Positions 15,306-27,800 of a stretch of DNA of 64,000 nucleotides are shown piece after piece. The notes under the pieces are model-generated. The model was not told where the DNA came from. It saw only the letters and a program-made list of their open reading frames with translations, and did no database searches. The translations under genes were made by a program, and so were the position numbers. This DNA is from Spinacia oleracea (lineage: Eukaryota; Streptophyta; Magnoliopsida; Caryophyllales; Amaranthaceae), in the NCBI RefSeq assembly GCF_020520425.1, contig NC_079490.1, positions 744,001 to 808,000 on the forward strand, given 5' to 3'. The stretch's first letter is position 1, and each line of letters starts with the position of its first letter.

Positions 15306-16007
15306 AGTCACGTACGATGAAAATTCCTTTCTTTATTGCTATACAGATCATGCCTGGAAAACCTGCAGAGTGTCACATAATGCTAATGAATTAAAGTAAT
15401 GAATCAAGGGATTGAATCTTACTGGCTGATCTTCATTCATATTCATCTGCAATCTGCCATAAAACAACTTATGGCCAATGTTCAGCTAGCCACGGAACTA
15501 GATTATATGAAATGGATAATTTGAGAATTGAAACAGAAACCAACTTGAGAATTATTAAACTTACAGATTTGAGTCTTAAAAACATACATGATCAAATAAA
15601 AAAAAGTGAATATATCCGACACGTAAAGGTTTAATGACATTAAGCCAAAGAAAGGCTGGTTACATGACTTACATCCATTTTTAAATGAAAGTTTACAACT
15701 TCTCCCCTTCCTTCCGACCTAACTATTTACCCACTGAAACAAACGTCAACCAAATTAATATAGTTCTAGTCATATGCATCTTAAGCTAGACTCCTATAGG
15801 ATAACCTAAAAAACAAAGGCAAAAACCAGAAACAAACACAAAATATCCAGAGATGTGATCAAAGTACTATGTACAGGAGTTAAAAACTTTTCTTCTTCCT
15901 GCAATTTGTAGTTCTAATCAGAGAACTTACATTAACGCGGGACAACTCGAATAGTCACCCATCGCCAATGCTCTTCTTCTCTGAGCTTTTAACTCCACAT
16001 CCTTCAA
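15306..16007. other. 3' flank of the 615-aa protein gene
   Basis: AT-rich and non-coding. Its right part is the likely 3' UTR of the gene that ends at 16008. No other signal seen. Confidence 0.4.
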
Positions 16008-17855
16008 TCAAGATTCAAGAGATTCAACATCCTTGACTTCCTTATCTGTTGCTAAAGCATCACTCATCACAGAATCCCTACTTACTACTGCATCTGTTCC
16101 ACCTACAACGGCCGCATCTTGCTTCAAGTTGACCACATTTCCGTTGCTTACCTCACCCTCTGGCTTATCGTTTTCACCCACCAAAGTTTCTCCCATGAAA
16201 GCATCATCTGCATCAGGTTGAGTTTTCACAGCTCCATTCATGGTGTCCACGTCTTTCCCAAAAGATGAATCAGTATCCTTATTATTCCCAGGTTGCAGTT
16301 CTTCACTGTGTTCTCCATCCTGATTCTCTACCATCAACCTATGCACAACCCCATCATTAGCTAATCCATTATCAAGCTTATCCTCCTCCAATCCAACATC
16401 ATTTCCATGACTTCTCATCACTTCATCATCAAATACCTCTTTCACAGCAAGCTCATTGAGTTCTTTGTGCAGAGTTTCACCACTGTCACCATTCCCAGGC
16501 AAAGAATCAACCTCCTCATTATGCTTATTAACAAAGAAAGGACCATTTCTCAGTCCTTCACTATCATTTTCAGAAATATTCTCCACAACCTCTTCATTAA
16601 TATCTTCTACAACTTGATTCTGCCTCTCAAGGCACAACAATCTCCTCCTCAAATCCCCAAGTTCCCTCTCCATCAAGTACAACCTCTCCTTAAGAATCAA
16701 ATTCTCCTCCTCCAATTGAGCAATATGTGTATCCTGATCATCAACTCTGTTCTCCAACACATTATGGTAATCAGCACCGCTATTCGGGTATATCATCTCG
16801 AACCGACTCAAATCATGATCCAACCTTCTTTCAACCTCCACATGCTCCTCCACATCACTCTCACTCGACCCATCATCTTCTTCATCGTAATCATCCACCG
16901 CCTCGTCATGTCCCGGTGACCTAAGCCTAATCAATCCTTTCATTGATCCATACCCATCAACTCCCCACTCTTCCTTAGCCATATCAACCAACGCCTCCCT
17001 CGAGGGTGAGAAAACAGGTGTTGGCAACACCGCAGGTGTCACCGGACAAGGAGAAACCAACGACGCAATCCCACCGGACTTCTTAGCTCGAATTATATAA
17101 GAAGTCGTGTTTCTAGGAGCATGAGCATAAGGTCCCATTCTATTGTACTTCTTCTTAGGGTGGTAAAACCTCCTAGCCTTAAGTCGATTCTGCTGTTCAA
17201 GTTCATAGAGGGTCGGCGGCTGATAATTCACAACGCCGCCTGGGCCGACTGACGGCAAACCACCAACACCAATACCACCACCACCGGGCAATAGTTTGTT
17301 AATGTTATTATTAATATTATCCTTCCTCCTGCTATCTTTCCTCTTATCCATAGGTTTCTTCCCCTTCCAATTATTGTTATTGTTACTACTACGTCCAGGT
17401 TTCACAATTCCACCATACATTTGATTCATAGGATTGGCGAATTTCATAGCATTCATTGGAGGAGGAGGCATTGAATGAGGAGGTTGTGACCACTGACCGT
17501 AGTTCTGACCAACCATCATCTTCTGCTGATTTGCCGCCATTTGAGCTTGGCTAACCATCATGTTCGGCTGATTCGCTGTCATCTGAGCTTGACTAACCAT
17601 CTGATTCAGTTGATTAACCATCTGAGCTTGATTCGGCGGCGGCATCTGCGGCGGAGGCTGCTGATTCACCATTTGCGCCTGATTCATCATCTGTGAGTGA
17701 CTCACCATCAACATTTGAGACTGATTATTCTTCATGTTATGATTCTGATGATTATTGTTATTAATAATATTATTCGATGATAAATAAAACAAAAAATTCG
17801 AATTGTTGTTGTTCAATACCTGATGCTGATTCATCATTTGAGACTGATCGTTCAT
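16008..17855 (-). CDS. Gln/Asn/Met-rich coiled-coil protein, PRLI-interacting factor-like
   Basis: A single uninterrupted 615-codon frame, with ATG at 17855 and TGA at 16008. Residues 1-125 are low-complexity, with repeats of the type SQAQM..NQ and runs of Asn and Pro. Residues 163-178 are strongly basic (KGKKPMDKRKDSRRKD), a possible nuclear signal. Residues 215-312 form the most conserved-looking block (LYELEQQNRLKARRFYHPKK, RNTTSYIIRAKKSGGIASLV). Residues 316-340 are acidic. Residues 372-425 are a Leu/Glu coiled coil (QLEEENLILKERLYLMEREL). The tail is acidic and unstructured. The conserved block resembles Arabidopsis proteins annotated 'PRLI-interacting factor, putative'. That name is from memory and says little about function; a nuclear scaffold or RNA-linked role is inference. 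Confidence 0.85.
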   Translation of the reverse strand: MNDQSQMMNQHQVLNNNNSNFLFYLSSNNIINNNNHQNHNMKNNQSQMLMVSHSQMMNQAQMVNQQPPPQMPPPNQAQMVNQLNQMVSQAQMTANQPNMMVSQAQMAANQQKMMVGQNYGQWSQPPHSMPPPPMNAMKFANPMNQMYGGIVKPGRSSNNNNNWKGKKPMDKRKDSRRKDNINNNINKLLPGGGGIGVGGLPSVGPGGVVNYQPPTLYELEQQNRLKARRFYHPKKKYNRMGPYAHAPRNTTSYIIRAKKSGGIASLVSPCPVTPAVLPTPVFSPSREALVDMAKEEWGVDGYGSMKGLIRLRSPGHDEAVDDYDEEDDGSSESDVEEHVEVERRLDHDLSRFEMIYPNSGADYHNVLENRVDDQDTHIAQLEEENLILKERLYLMERELGDLRRRLLCLERQNQVVEDINEEVVENISENDSEGLRNGPFFVNKHNEEVDSLPGNGDSGETLHKELNELAVKEVFDDEVMRSHGNDVGLEEDKLDNGLANDGVVHRLMVENQDGEHSEELQPGNNKDTDSSFGKDVDTMNGAVKTQPDADDAFMGETLVGENDKPEGEVSNGNVVNLKQDAAVVGGTDAVVSRDSVMSDALATDKEVKDVESLES

Positions 17856-18321
17856 TGTATTATTCTTCCCCCCTAATAATTAACCACTGGCCGAAAAACC
17901 CTAAATCAAAACCTAATCGGAAAAAGAAATTGACGAACTGAATCAAAAATCGGCCTTCACAGTATTGAAATTAAAGTGACGAATTGACCAACGGAAACTT
18001 AATAATCTATTAATTTCAAACTTTTTTAAAAAAATATAAAAAAAAAACAGATTTGAAAATGCGATAAAGATAACTAAATCAATGATCGAAACAAACCCTA
18101 GGAATTAGGAATTCAATTCAATGTGCAATAAAGATGAAAGTTCAGAGCAAAAGAGCATAAGATTCTTCTTCTTTGTTTAATTTTAAACTTTCTCTCTCCT
18201 GATTTTTTCTCTCTCTTAAGTTTTGATTATTTTGGGGGTTTTTTCGATCTCTTGAATTTCGTTTGCGATTCGTTTAATGAGGCACCGAAATTTTGATGGG
18301 AGTTTTGAGGCTGGTGACATT

Positions 18322-18329
18322 CTTTTATA
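18322..18329 (-). promoter_or_regulatory. Possible TATA box of the 615-aa protein gene
   Basis: The minus strand reads CTATAAAAGA, about 470 bp upstream of the ATG at 17855. The leader between them is pyrimidine-rich on the plus strand (TCTCTCTC) and could include a 5' UTR intron. Confidence 0.4.
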
Positions 18330-18576
18330 GGCGGAAAAAGTAGGAAGGAACGGTTGGATTTTAAGATGAGGAATCAACGGATGAGATCTAATATACGTGG
18401 CGTATAAGCGTTTTGTAGCGTCATGTTCAGTTTTGGACGCCTCTTCGGTCTTAAACCGAATTTTACCTCTTCTCTATGTCTTATTTTTATTTTTATTTTT
18501 TTTCTAAAATATAAAATAAATTAATAAATACGGATTAAGAAAGTTTTTTTTAAAAAAGCAGATTAAACAAGTTACC

Positions 18577-18722
18577 AAGGGTGTGGAGTTTTACTTATCT
18601 TATTAAATTTAACTAAACATACCAAGATAAATTTTAGTTATAAATTGTGCATGTGTTACCTTATTTTTCCCGAATGTATTTTATCTTAAAAAATAAGTGA
18701 AGATACGATGAACAGGACATGA
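18577..18722. mobile_element. MITE relative of the element at 4149-4370
   Basis: Shares the core GTTATAAATTGTGCATG..TTACCTTATTTTT in inverse orientation with the element in peroxidase intron 3, and ends in the same AAATAAGTGAAGATA words. Ends are approximate. Confidence 0.5.
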
Positions 18723-19784
18723 TTTTTAGAAGTATTATCTATATAGGATTGGTTATGTGATTTGTTTGTTTTTGAACTCCTGGTCCACTGCAAAATCGCC
18801 AACGACGTAGGAAAGTAATACGAGACTACAAGTGTACTTTGTAGTTATCTTAAACCAGTTGAGCAACTTTAATTCAACATAATGGTTTTCTCCTTATTAA
18901 ATCACAAGCTTCTCAATTCAAAAAACTCGTATGCTAAACTAAACACTCAATTAGAGGTTTTAACTAGTTAAAACTCTCTCAACCAAACAATCATTTTGAA
19001 GTTATCAACTATTACATCATCTCATACTTTGTCTTTATCCATAATGTCGCTAGAGGAAATTCATTTGTCTCTTTTGTTTTTTTCCTTTAATTAAATGTTT
19101 TAGGAACAATATGAAATTTCTTTTCACTCTTATGAGATGGAAGGAATAGCATAGAATGAAGTTTAATTCTACGATAAAACTATATGATTCAAATTCTAAA
19201 AAGAAAAAATATATGATTAAAAAAGATGAGCAGAATATATTGGAACATTACATATTTTAGATTATTATGTGAAAGTATGGGAAAGCCTAACTAATATTTA
19301 TAAATTTTTCATGATAAAAATCACATTTTTCAAGATAAAGAAGAGAATTTATTTAAAGTGGGGAGGGTCCAATTCTTAATAATCAAATACAACCAATAAC
19401 TATTCTTACAACAGAAAAGTGTGTGTAGTTTAGGTTAATTGCCGAATTGAAATCCATCTTTCTTAACCTCTTAGTACTACTATAAAAAGCTAAAAATAAA
19501 AATATTAACTTGTGCTTCATACATTTCTAAATTAATTCAAATTTGGGAAATGCATTAAATAACTATTTGCAAACATTAGGCACATAGAGAGAATTTTGTC
19601 ATACTACTTTTTTGGAGGATTTAAAGAAACTACATTGGTATGGTAAGAATGTAAGATAAATAACATTATTTGGAGTAAGAATAATTTTCACTCTTTTCAT
19701 TTTATTAAATCCAATAAACTCGACCTACTATTAAGGGGCGAAAGGAATTCATTATTTGCTACTCCATGTTTTTTTTAATTTCTC

Positions 19785-19885
19785 CGAGTGCAAATGTATG
19801 CCGCAAGGACAATACAGATACAAAAGGAGGAGGATCGAACCTGTGACCTATCAGGATGAGATTGGATTCATTGTTAGGGATAAAA
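19785..19885 (-). mobile_element. Possible SINE fragment
   Basis: On the minus strand a box B-like CAGGTTCGATCCTC is followed by GC-richer sequence and a poly-A-like run. Box A is not clear, so this may be a 5'-truncated copy. Confidence 0.35.
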
Positions 19886-20257
19886 ATGGATTCACATGTT
19901 TCCTCTATGGATAAAATATAGAGAACTCTCAAAAAATTTCAAAATTCCATTATCTAAACTGTTTTTGGTTCAAAAAATGTAAGATTACACTCCCAACAAA
20001 CTTACAACCACCTTACAAGCATGTTAATCCATGCAGAACTCTCAAAATTTTCAAAGTTCCATTAACTAAACTGTTTTTGATCCAAAAAATAATAAGATTA
20101 CAGACCAACACTCCTAACAAACTTACAACCAGATTGCTTACAAGCAAGTTCAAATGCCAACACGACATCTATGGCGCTATGCCCTAAACAGTAAAAAAAA
20201 CGATAAAGACAGTAAAAAATGCCTCAATATACAAGCACAAGTACAACGACTGAAACA

Positions 20258-23200
20258 TCATAATGCGGTGTTGGGGTTATTTCCAGCAAGAATAAGGGAT
20301 ATTTCCAACCCTCGACTAAAAGCTTGATTAAACATGAGCCTTGTTTGGAAAGTGGACACAAACGGAAACCACGAGAAGAATGCAATAGGAATGAATATAA
20401 GCATACCCATCCCGGCATCATAAAGACGTGCAAGTGATCGGATGGACTTCCATAGTCCCAGTTTCTTGACATACGGTTTCCAAGCTACCGCAATCTGGAA
20501 AAAAGTTGAACAAGTTAAAAAAAAAATTAAAGAGGGGAATAATTATAGTCTCAAAAACACAAACACAAGGAAGAATTTAAAGTATTAATAAAGTAACAAA
20601 TGGGTGGAAGAGAAAGAATTGCAACTACGCACTAATTCTTAAATGGACCTAGTCCACACTAAATTTATTGTGGACTATGCCTAAAAAGAAAAGTTAACAG
20701 CTTAGATTCTAATTTATTTTGACGTTTTTATTAGAAGTATTATGAAAAAAGTATCAAATTGGTGTCGTTAGTACATATAGTGCTTGAATAATGTGATTTT
20801 AAGTCAATTCTCTTCTCATAGGGTTACTTTGATTCAAAAAATGGTTACTATATCTAAGAAATTTGGTGTTTAATTTTTTAGTCACTGTGTGAACAATAAA
20901 TGTCACTATGATGTCAAAGGGGTGCTAGAGTAAACTGTTGGCTATGGGTCCAAATGATATAATAATTCCTGTTCACTACGACACCAATATGAAAATGGCG
21001 AAACTTACTTTGTTAGGGGGGAGGGGTAAGAATTCGGGAAAAAGGAGATGTGTAAATAGCGAACCAAAAGTAAAATAAGAAACTCACCGAAAGAATCATC
21101 CAACCAGTAGGAATGAAGGCTAAGATACAGGCAAATATGTCAGAAACAGACAAATCTGTAAGCACAACAGCCACAGCTACGCCAGCTAACGCAATCATGA
21201 ATGTAAGTCCTTGGACAAAACGCAGTAGCAGCTGAAAGTTCACTGACGCCTTCTGGCTGAAAGTGAAAACCTGAAACACATATTCACAGCAGATTCAGCT
21301 ATCTGCTAAATCAAATGGATTTTACCAACATAAGATTATTCAAATTCCAATTTTACCAAACCTAACCTTGAAAAGAATTATAAGGCCAGCCAGAACTGCC
21401 CATGAAAAGCCATAAATCTGAAAAAAGAAGAAAAAAAAAATACATTAGCACATTTTGTACCACACTGCAAAAGACTTGATGGCATCTTTTATATGAGATC
21501 AAAACTGAATTATAAATTGATTTAAATGTTCGCATACAGATAGAAACAGGAGGTAGGGACCGCTAAATAAAGATCAATAAAATAAGGAGACAAGGTTGAG
21601 TTCTCACCGCCAACGATGTGTTTGCTCCTTGTATCTGTAACTTATATACAATGCCATACTGGAAGATGACGAACCTCAGACTTAAAATTGTCTCTGTTAT
21701 CCTCCCACCCAGAGTCCGAATATGCCCCTGTCAAAAGCAACTTTTAGTAACAAAAATGCAACCAAAGAGGAATCAAGTTTTCATGTACATTTTTTAGGGT
21801 GATTTTCATAAGAGGCTGTAGGAATGTGACTGAAAAATTGAATATCTTTATTTATGTTTTATCTTGTGGTACATAAGAAGGAATGAATTAACGACTTAGT
21901 ATTTTCAACATAGATTCAACACAATGATGTAGGACAGTTTGAATTGTTTTTGAGCACGAAAAGAATCATTGTCCACAAGTTAAATATATAAACTTCCACC
22001 CCTCCCAATTTATTTTAGGAAATTAGTAAACAAGTAATATAACAGAGAGCAGAAACAGTTTTAGAAAATAAAATTAACAAAGAAGTGGGTGGACAAACTA
22101 AAGGCTTTTAACGGATTGTTATTCGTAGGTTTAATTGATTTTGATTAGAAGACGCTTCCAGAGGGAGAAACACAAGATGCTGTACTGAAGGAAGAAATTC
22201 GACATTGGTCGTTACTACATGAGACTGGAAAGAGAAGAATGGACGAAAAAACTTGGGTTACTCACCAATGTGACTCATTACTATCATGCTAAATTGACTA
22301 TTAAGTATTAACACCTACACCACAGACTGAAAGTCAGGTCATTAAATATTAATCATCCATCACATGGAGTCAAGAATTTTGCATTACATTATTTTCTGGG
22401 AGGGTGGGGTGCGGTGTGAGAATACAACTTGCCATCAAGTTGCACAGACCAGGGGAATACAGTTAACCGTTTAAAATCTGGCACTAGCAAAGAATACAGA
22501 CACGAAGATCGGGAAAGATAGCAGCTTTGAATAATTCCATTTCTTTTAAGTACAGTAAAATCAGAAAGGGAATTGGATATCAAAACATGCAGTCAAGAAA
22601 AAAAGCTTTAGAACAGTAGGCCAGCAAAATTGAACAAGTAGAAAAATCACCAATTCATCTTCCCACCAAGCTTCCCAACTTTCCTCTCCTTTTACTCCAA
22701 TTCCACCTCTATAAAGAAGCCAATTTGTCCAATCCCTAAAGTCCTCCACGATCCTAGAAAAAGCAAATAGAAAAAACATTAAAAATAGAGTAGCATCATC
22801 TATAATTCAATAAATCAAACTAGTAATCGAAAATATCAAACGTATGCTCATAGCTGGTTGCTTCAAGTGAAATACTCACTTCTGCCACTCGAAACCGGAT
22901 GGATTGAACAAATAGGGAGCAAAAAGCCATGAAAGAGCCATAAACCAGCTGCTGATCGAGAGAAGAATGTAGCCTATCGCACCACCATCATTATAACCAT
23001 ATGCAAGAAATATTATCAACAATAGGACAACCTCCAGCCTGCATCAAGAAAATGATACAACTCATAGACTGTTCGTTATGTAACAATACAAGACACAAGA
23101 AAAAGAGATTAAGAGGTACCCTTTGACAAAATGACTCCGAGAGTAAAGCCTGTAATTTTCGCTGAATTTTATATGGCGGACAACAAATCCCCTCCCAGTT

Positions 23201-24857
23201 GCTTGATACTGTTTAACAAACAATTATCAAAATTTAAATGACGAAACACTTAACATAAGTACTATACTATAAGGTAGGAAGATGACAAACCCGTGCACCA
23301 CCATGGAGAATTGTCCGACCAAAATAATGAGTTCTTGTTCCCAAAGAAAATGTGAAAAAGACAGAACATAGTTGAAACTGCATCGTGATAAAATTCACAA
23401 TGGCCTGCATCATACAGAAAGTGAACTCAGATTAAGAATCACAGTTGATCTTCAAAATGTAAGAGCAATCAAGCTGGTCATCATCAACAAAGCAAAGAGA
23501 ACAGCAATACACAACCATTGCGTTATCATTTACATCGCAAGCTGGTCAGACAATAAAGCACTGAACCATTACAAAAATCAGTTACGAAAACAATTTATGT
23601 AGTACTTCCTCCGTTCCACAATAGATGCATCATTTATCATTTGCGCACTATTCATCAATCAACTTTGACAACCTTTCTTTCACAATTGTGTAAGAAAAAA
23701 CATAGTCAAATGAGATCTTGATAAATTTGTATTAATGCAAGGATTCCAAATACCAACTTTTTATAATTTTTTCTTATACGCATTTAGAGATATTAATGTT
23801 CAAATAAGCGCGTTGGTATACGTGCAAAAAGAAATGATGCATGTATTGTGGAACGGAAGAAGTATTCTTCTATTCATATTCAAATATCCACATCAGTAAA
23901 GAAAAGACTTAATAACCACACTGACATTAAGGAAGGAGATTTGCATATTATGCTACCGGATATCACATAATCTAGGAGCATCAAGAAAAAAAAGATGAAC
24001 TTGGTTGGAATATTTGCTTTTGGACTTAATAACCGACTTCTGGCTGCAAATAACCAAACAATTTTCCCTCTAGAGCTTAGGCACTTGTACAACATCATAT
24101 AACTATACATGAAGGGGAAACCAAGTTATTTTCAGGATTAAAATAATCGTAACTCCTATATCTACCATTGATAAAGTTTCTTCAATATCATCCATTTCGA
24201 TTTGAAATCCCATCTTTCACAATGTGAAACATCTACAATCTAATGGAAACTAACAATGAATGTTAACATGTTTTGCACAAAATTGTTGAATCTCTATACT
24301 GCTATAACACTTTCTGACAAGACATAAACAAGGAAGGTCACATGTTTCAAAAATGCATATCATAGATCTTTACAGTAAATCGTTCAACAGTTGAGGGAAG
24401 AACCGTCACATGTTTAGACACACCATAGATATACAGACCAAATTCCAAAAAAAACATACCCTGAAAAACCCTTGTTCCAGAATGAATCCAAGAATCATCG
24501 GGATAGCCGTAAAGATTCCAATCTGAATCAGAAACTGGGTATTTAGGGCTGCCCCAAGTGCAGTATTCTGCGATAAATGAGCTCGATCTTGGATTGTCTC
24601 ACCAATTCCCGACAATGCCTACAACAAAAATTGTGCAAGTTCCACCAGAGGAAAGTCAGTGACCAAGCGAAAAAAAAGCTACACGAACTGACAAGAAAAA
24701 AAAAACAGAACTGGACTAGACAGATTGATATCATCTTTAAAACAACTGGTTAGGAATTATAACTGTAGCAACACTTTGTAACTTCGCTAAGAGGACACTC
24801 AACGTACCAGATATGTTTTCCCGTAAAGAAATATATACACAGTCAGCACTGTTAACT
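20258..24857 (-). other. CALS9: CALS9 exons for the C-terminal membrane block
   Basis: Segments: [16 protein letters not shown] (~24830), AALNTQFLIQIGIFTAIPMI (~24540), [20 protein letters not shown] (~23340), [10 protein letters not shown] (~22890), RGGIGVKGEESWEAWWEDEL (~22680), LRFVIFQYGIVYKLQ (~21660), IYGFSWAVLAGLIILFK (21420-21368), TFMIALAGVAVAVVLTDLSV (~21190) and the last exon 20494-20258, ending LILAGNNPNTAL. These are membrane helices that help form the export channel. Confidence 0.8.
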
Positions 24858-27800
24858 GCAGAAACATATACACAGTCAGTACTGGTCCTGAAGAAATATA
24901 GTCATGCATTAAGCTAAAATAAGTAAACATTAAGCCAAAATATGTACAACATAATCCTTGAAAGTAAGGTTGTAACACAAACAAAATGCATTTGACACAA
25001 CTAGACATACACAGCAACAAACAGATGGAAACCATTAATTAAGAAATAAGTCTTCAATAAGAAGAAAAAAAGAAAAAGGAAAATATGCGAATAAATCTGC
25101 GATAGAACAGTCATGTGTTGAACAAAAAAAAGGAACTTGTTCTATTTTTTTTTTTTCATGATTCTATGCCTCAGAGTATGCTTTTACTAATAAGATAGAC
25201 CAGTTCAGGAATAATACTATAGAATGAGAATGATTAGTGTAAAAATTAAAGATAATTTGATATTTCAGACTCAGCTTAACCGTTAAAACCAACAATAATT
25301 TGAGGGTGTTGCTGGAGGAAAGAAACACTACAGCAACTTATTTTACTCAACTATTCATCTGAGGTCATTTCCTGTGGCCCCTTGCAGATACTAAATGTTC
25401 TAACATGGGTGTGGAGTATGGACACTTAAATCTTTATTTGTACCAAAAACATGCAAAATTTTCATAAACTAGCCATGTTTGACGCTTGGACAAGAAGTCA
25501 AGAACCCATGTCTAGTACAAGTAGTGGAGTCTGAGTAACGTAGCTAGCAACAAGAACTCCGTCTTAAAAAAACAAAAAACAAAAAAACAGGTGGAAGCCC
25601 TTTAACTAACAATAGTATAAGTGCTACTCCGTACAAAACATATAGATCTCAGAATTGATATTAACCTACCAATTGTTGGGTGATAAAATTTATTCCAGAT
25701 GGCAAGGAAAAGATCAATCAAGTAACAGAGCAGAAATGTGGGCAGGGGAAAAAACACACAATTTTCAGGCAAGATACAAGCTTTTAATTCGACTCTGATC
25801 TCAATTCAATTCTTTTTAGAATTGTGGTATATGTTAAATGTGATGATGGCAGCATGTTATACTCTAAGATAAGGAGGCATACCATCGTACAAAAGTAATA
25901 TCCGACAGTGGTGTAATAAAATGACAGCATTCTGAAAAAATCAAAAAGCTGCCCAAGCCGGTAAACATCTCTACTAAGAACTTGTTCACCATTTCCCCCA
26001 GCAACTTTTCCTTCGAATAGAGCAATCTGGTTGAGCCCCACATCCCTTCCTTTGCCAACCTGAAAACTTCAGTTAAATATAAATGTTCCAAAAATATGCA
26101 GATAAACTTTAATAGTTTAATCATACCTGAATATACTCGTGATGGGTAATGTTCCCCTGCCTTAAAGTTGAGTTGAACCCTGCATCGTAGATTCAGAAAA
26201 TGAATCTATCATATTCATAGTTCAAGGACATTTTTTGGGCAGGCTAATGGAATATGTTCATAAGGAGTTAAGGACCTGGCAAAGAGATATACTCCAATTG
26301 CAAAAATGTATTACACAGAGACCTAGTGTACTAATTATATGGATCATGGCATTACAATGCATTAGCCCTAAAGTCTTAAATTACCATATTGAGTTTAAAA
26401 AAAATATCAAGATCTCTGAAATTGATTAGAACATATTATGGAGAAATTCATAATATATGTCGTATAATATTGTACTTAAGAGCCGCAAAGCTAATTAATT
26501 TGATCGAGAATGCTGAAAACTGAAAAGGGTCAAGATTAGCATCTAAGGCAGAGGAAAAGTGAATGGAAAGGACCTGTGAAATAAACTGGTAAAGTGATGA
26601 TGCATGACATTAAAAAAAAAAGACCCATTTTTTTCTAAAGAAAGAAATAATCTACATACTCTGATGACATCAAAAATCAATTCATTCAATACCGACTTAG
26701 CATGTCAAATGAACAGGTTGGTTTTACCGAGTATTTCTTGTCCGAAGAACCTACCAGAAAATATATCTTCACTGATGTTTATAACACGAGATGCCTTGCT
26801 TATACCACCACGTGTTATATGGAAAACTCTATCAAAAACATCAGGATGTCCATAATGCATGCGGACCCTGCAAAATTTGCAAAGTAACTTTCAGTACATC
26901 AAAACTAAAACGAATTTAAGAGACATACAGAAAAAGAAATTTCAAAAAAGCTCTCAAATAGTGAAATACATCTTTACAGGAAAAACTTACTTCAGTGGAT
27001 TAGCGAGAACTCGCTGTCCAAGAGTTACAAAGCTAGCTTCTTGATTAGACATGAATGAAGCTAGAGAAGAAACACTGCATGAAAATGGAATTTTTTTTGT
27101 TTATGAAAAATACATACATAGATACGCGTGCACACGTGTGTTTGAAAGAATATACCTTCCAGTAAATACATGTTCTCTGACACCAAGAATTGTTGGCGGA
27201 CGAATTCCATGATCATGATTGAATTCTTCAAGAAGATTTCTCATCTTCAAAGCCTCTTCAAAATAATTATCCTAAAACATAATTCAAACCAAGTGAAAAA
27301 GGCCTCAATGAAAAAAGAAAAGAACACAAGAAAAAGAACAAATCATGCGAATAAACGTAGCTTCCCTTAAACTAGGCCAGATGTGTTCCAACGACATAAA
27401 TGATATGTAGCAAAAAAAAAAAAAGCATTATGCTACAACACCGCATTGCTTCTTGATCCTTCCAAAAATAAGTGTACTTTGGAACATACAACATTCTGGT
27501 ACGTGGAACAAATGGAAAACCATAGTCCTCTTAGAATGAAATATCACTATCAACTATACAAAAACTTACATGATGAAGGGTTACTGTGTAAGACCAACCT
27601 CTTACAAAATAGTTGTACTTTTTAATCAAATAGTTACACATTCCCCATATAGTTCTACTATTATTAATTAGACTCTCCAATCTATACTTTCTAATCAAAT
27701 AGTTATAGTTTCTAATCAAATAGTTATCTTTTTTAATGCTGACATCAGCTTTCTTATGAGTATGGCGGTCTCATAGGAGACCTACTGATATGGTAAACCA

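Larger units (their letters stand above)
17856..20257. other. Intergenic between the 615-aa gene and CALS9
   Basis: The left end is the promoter and leader of the 615-aa gene. The rest is AT-rich with MITE and SINE traces (18577-18722, 19785-19885) and the short 3' UTR of CALS9. An imperfect repeat pair, CTCTCAAAAAATTTCAAAATT near 19928 and CTCTCAAAATTTTCAAAGTT near 20040, marks a local duplication. No coding exon seen. Confidence 0.45.

Noticed and set aside
16407-16919. 170-codon plus-strand open frame
   Set aside because: It is the antisense shadow of the intact 615-aa protein gene on the minus strand.
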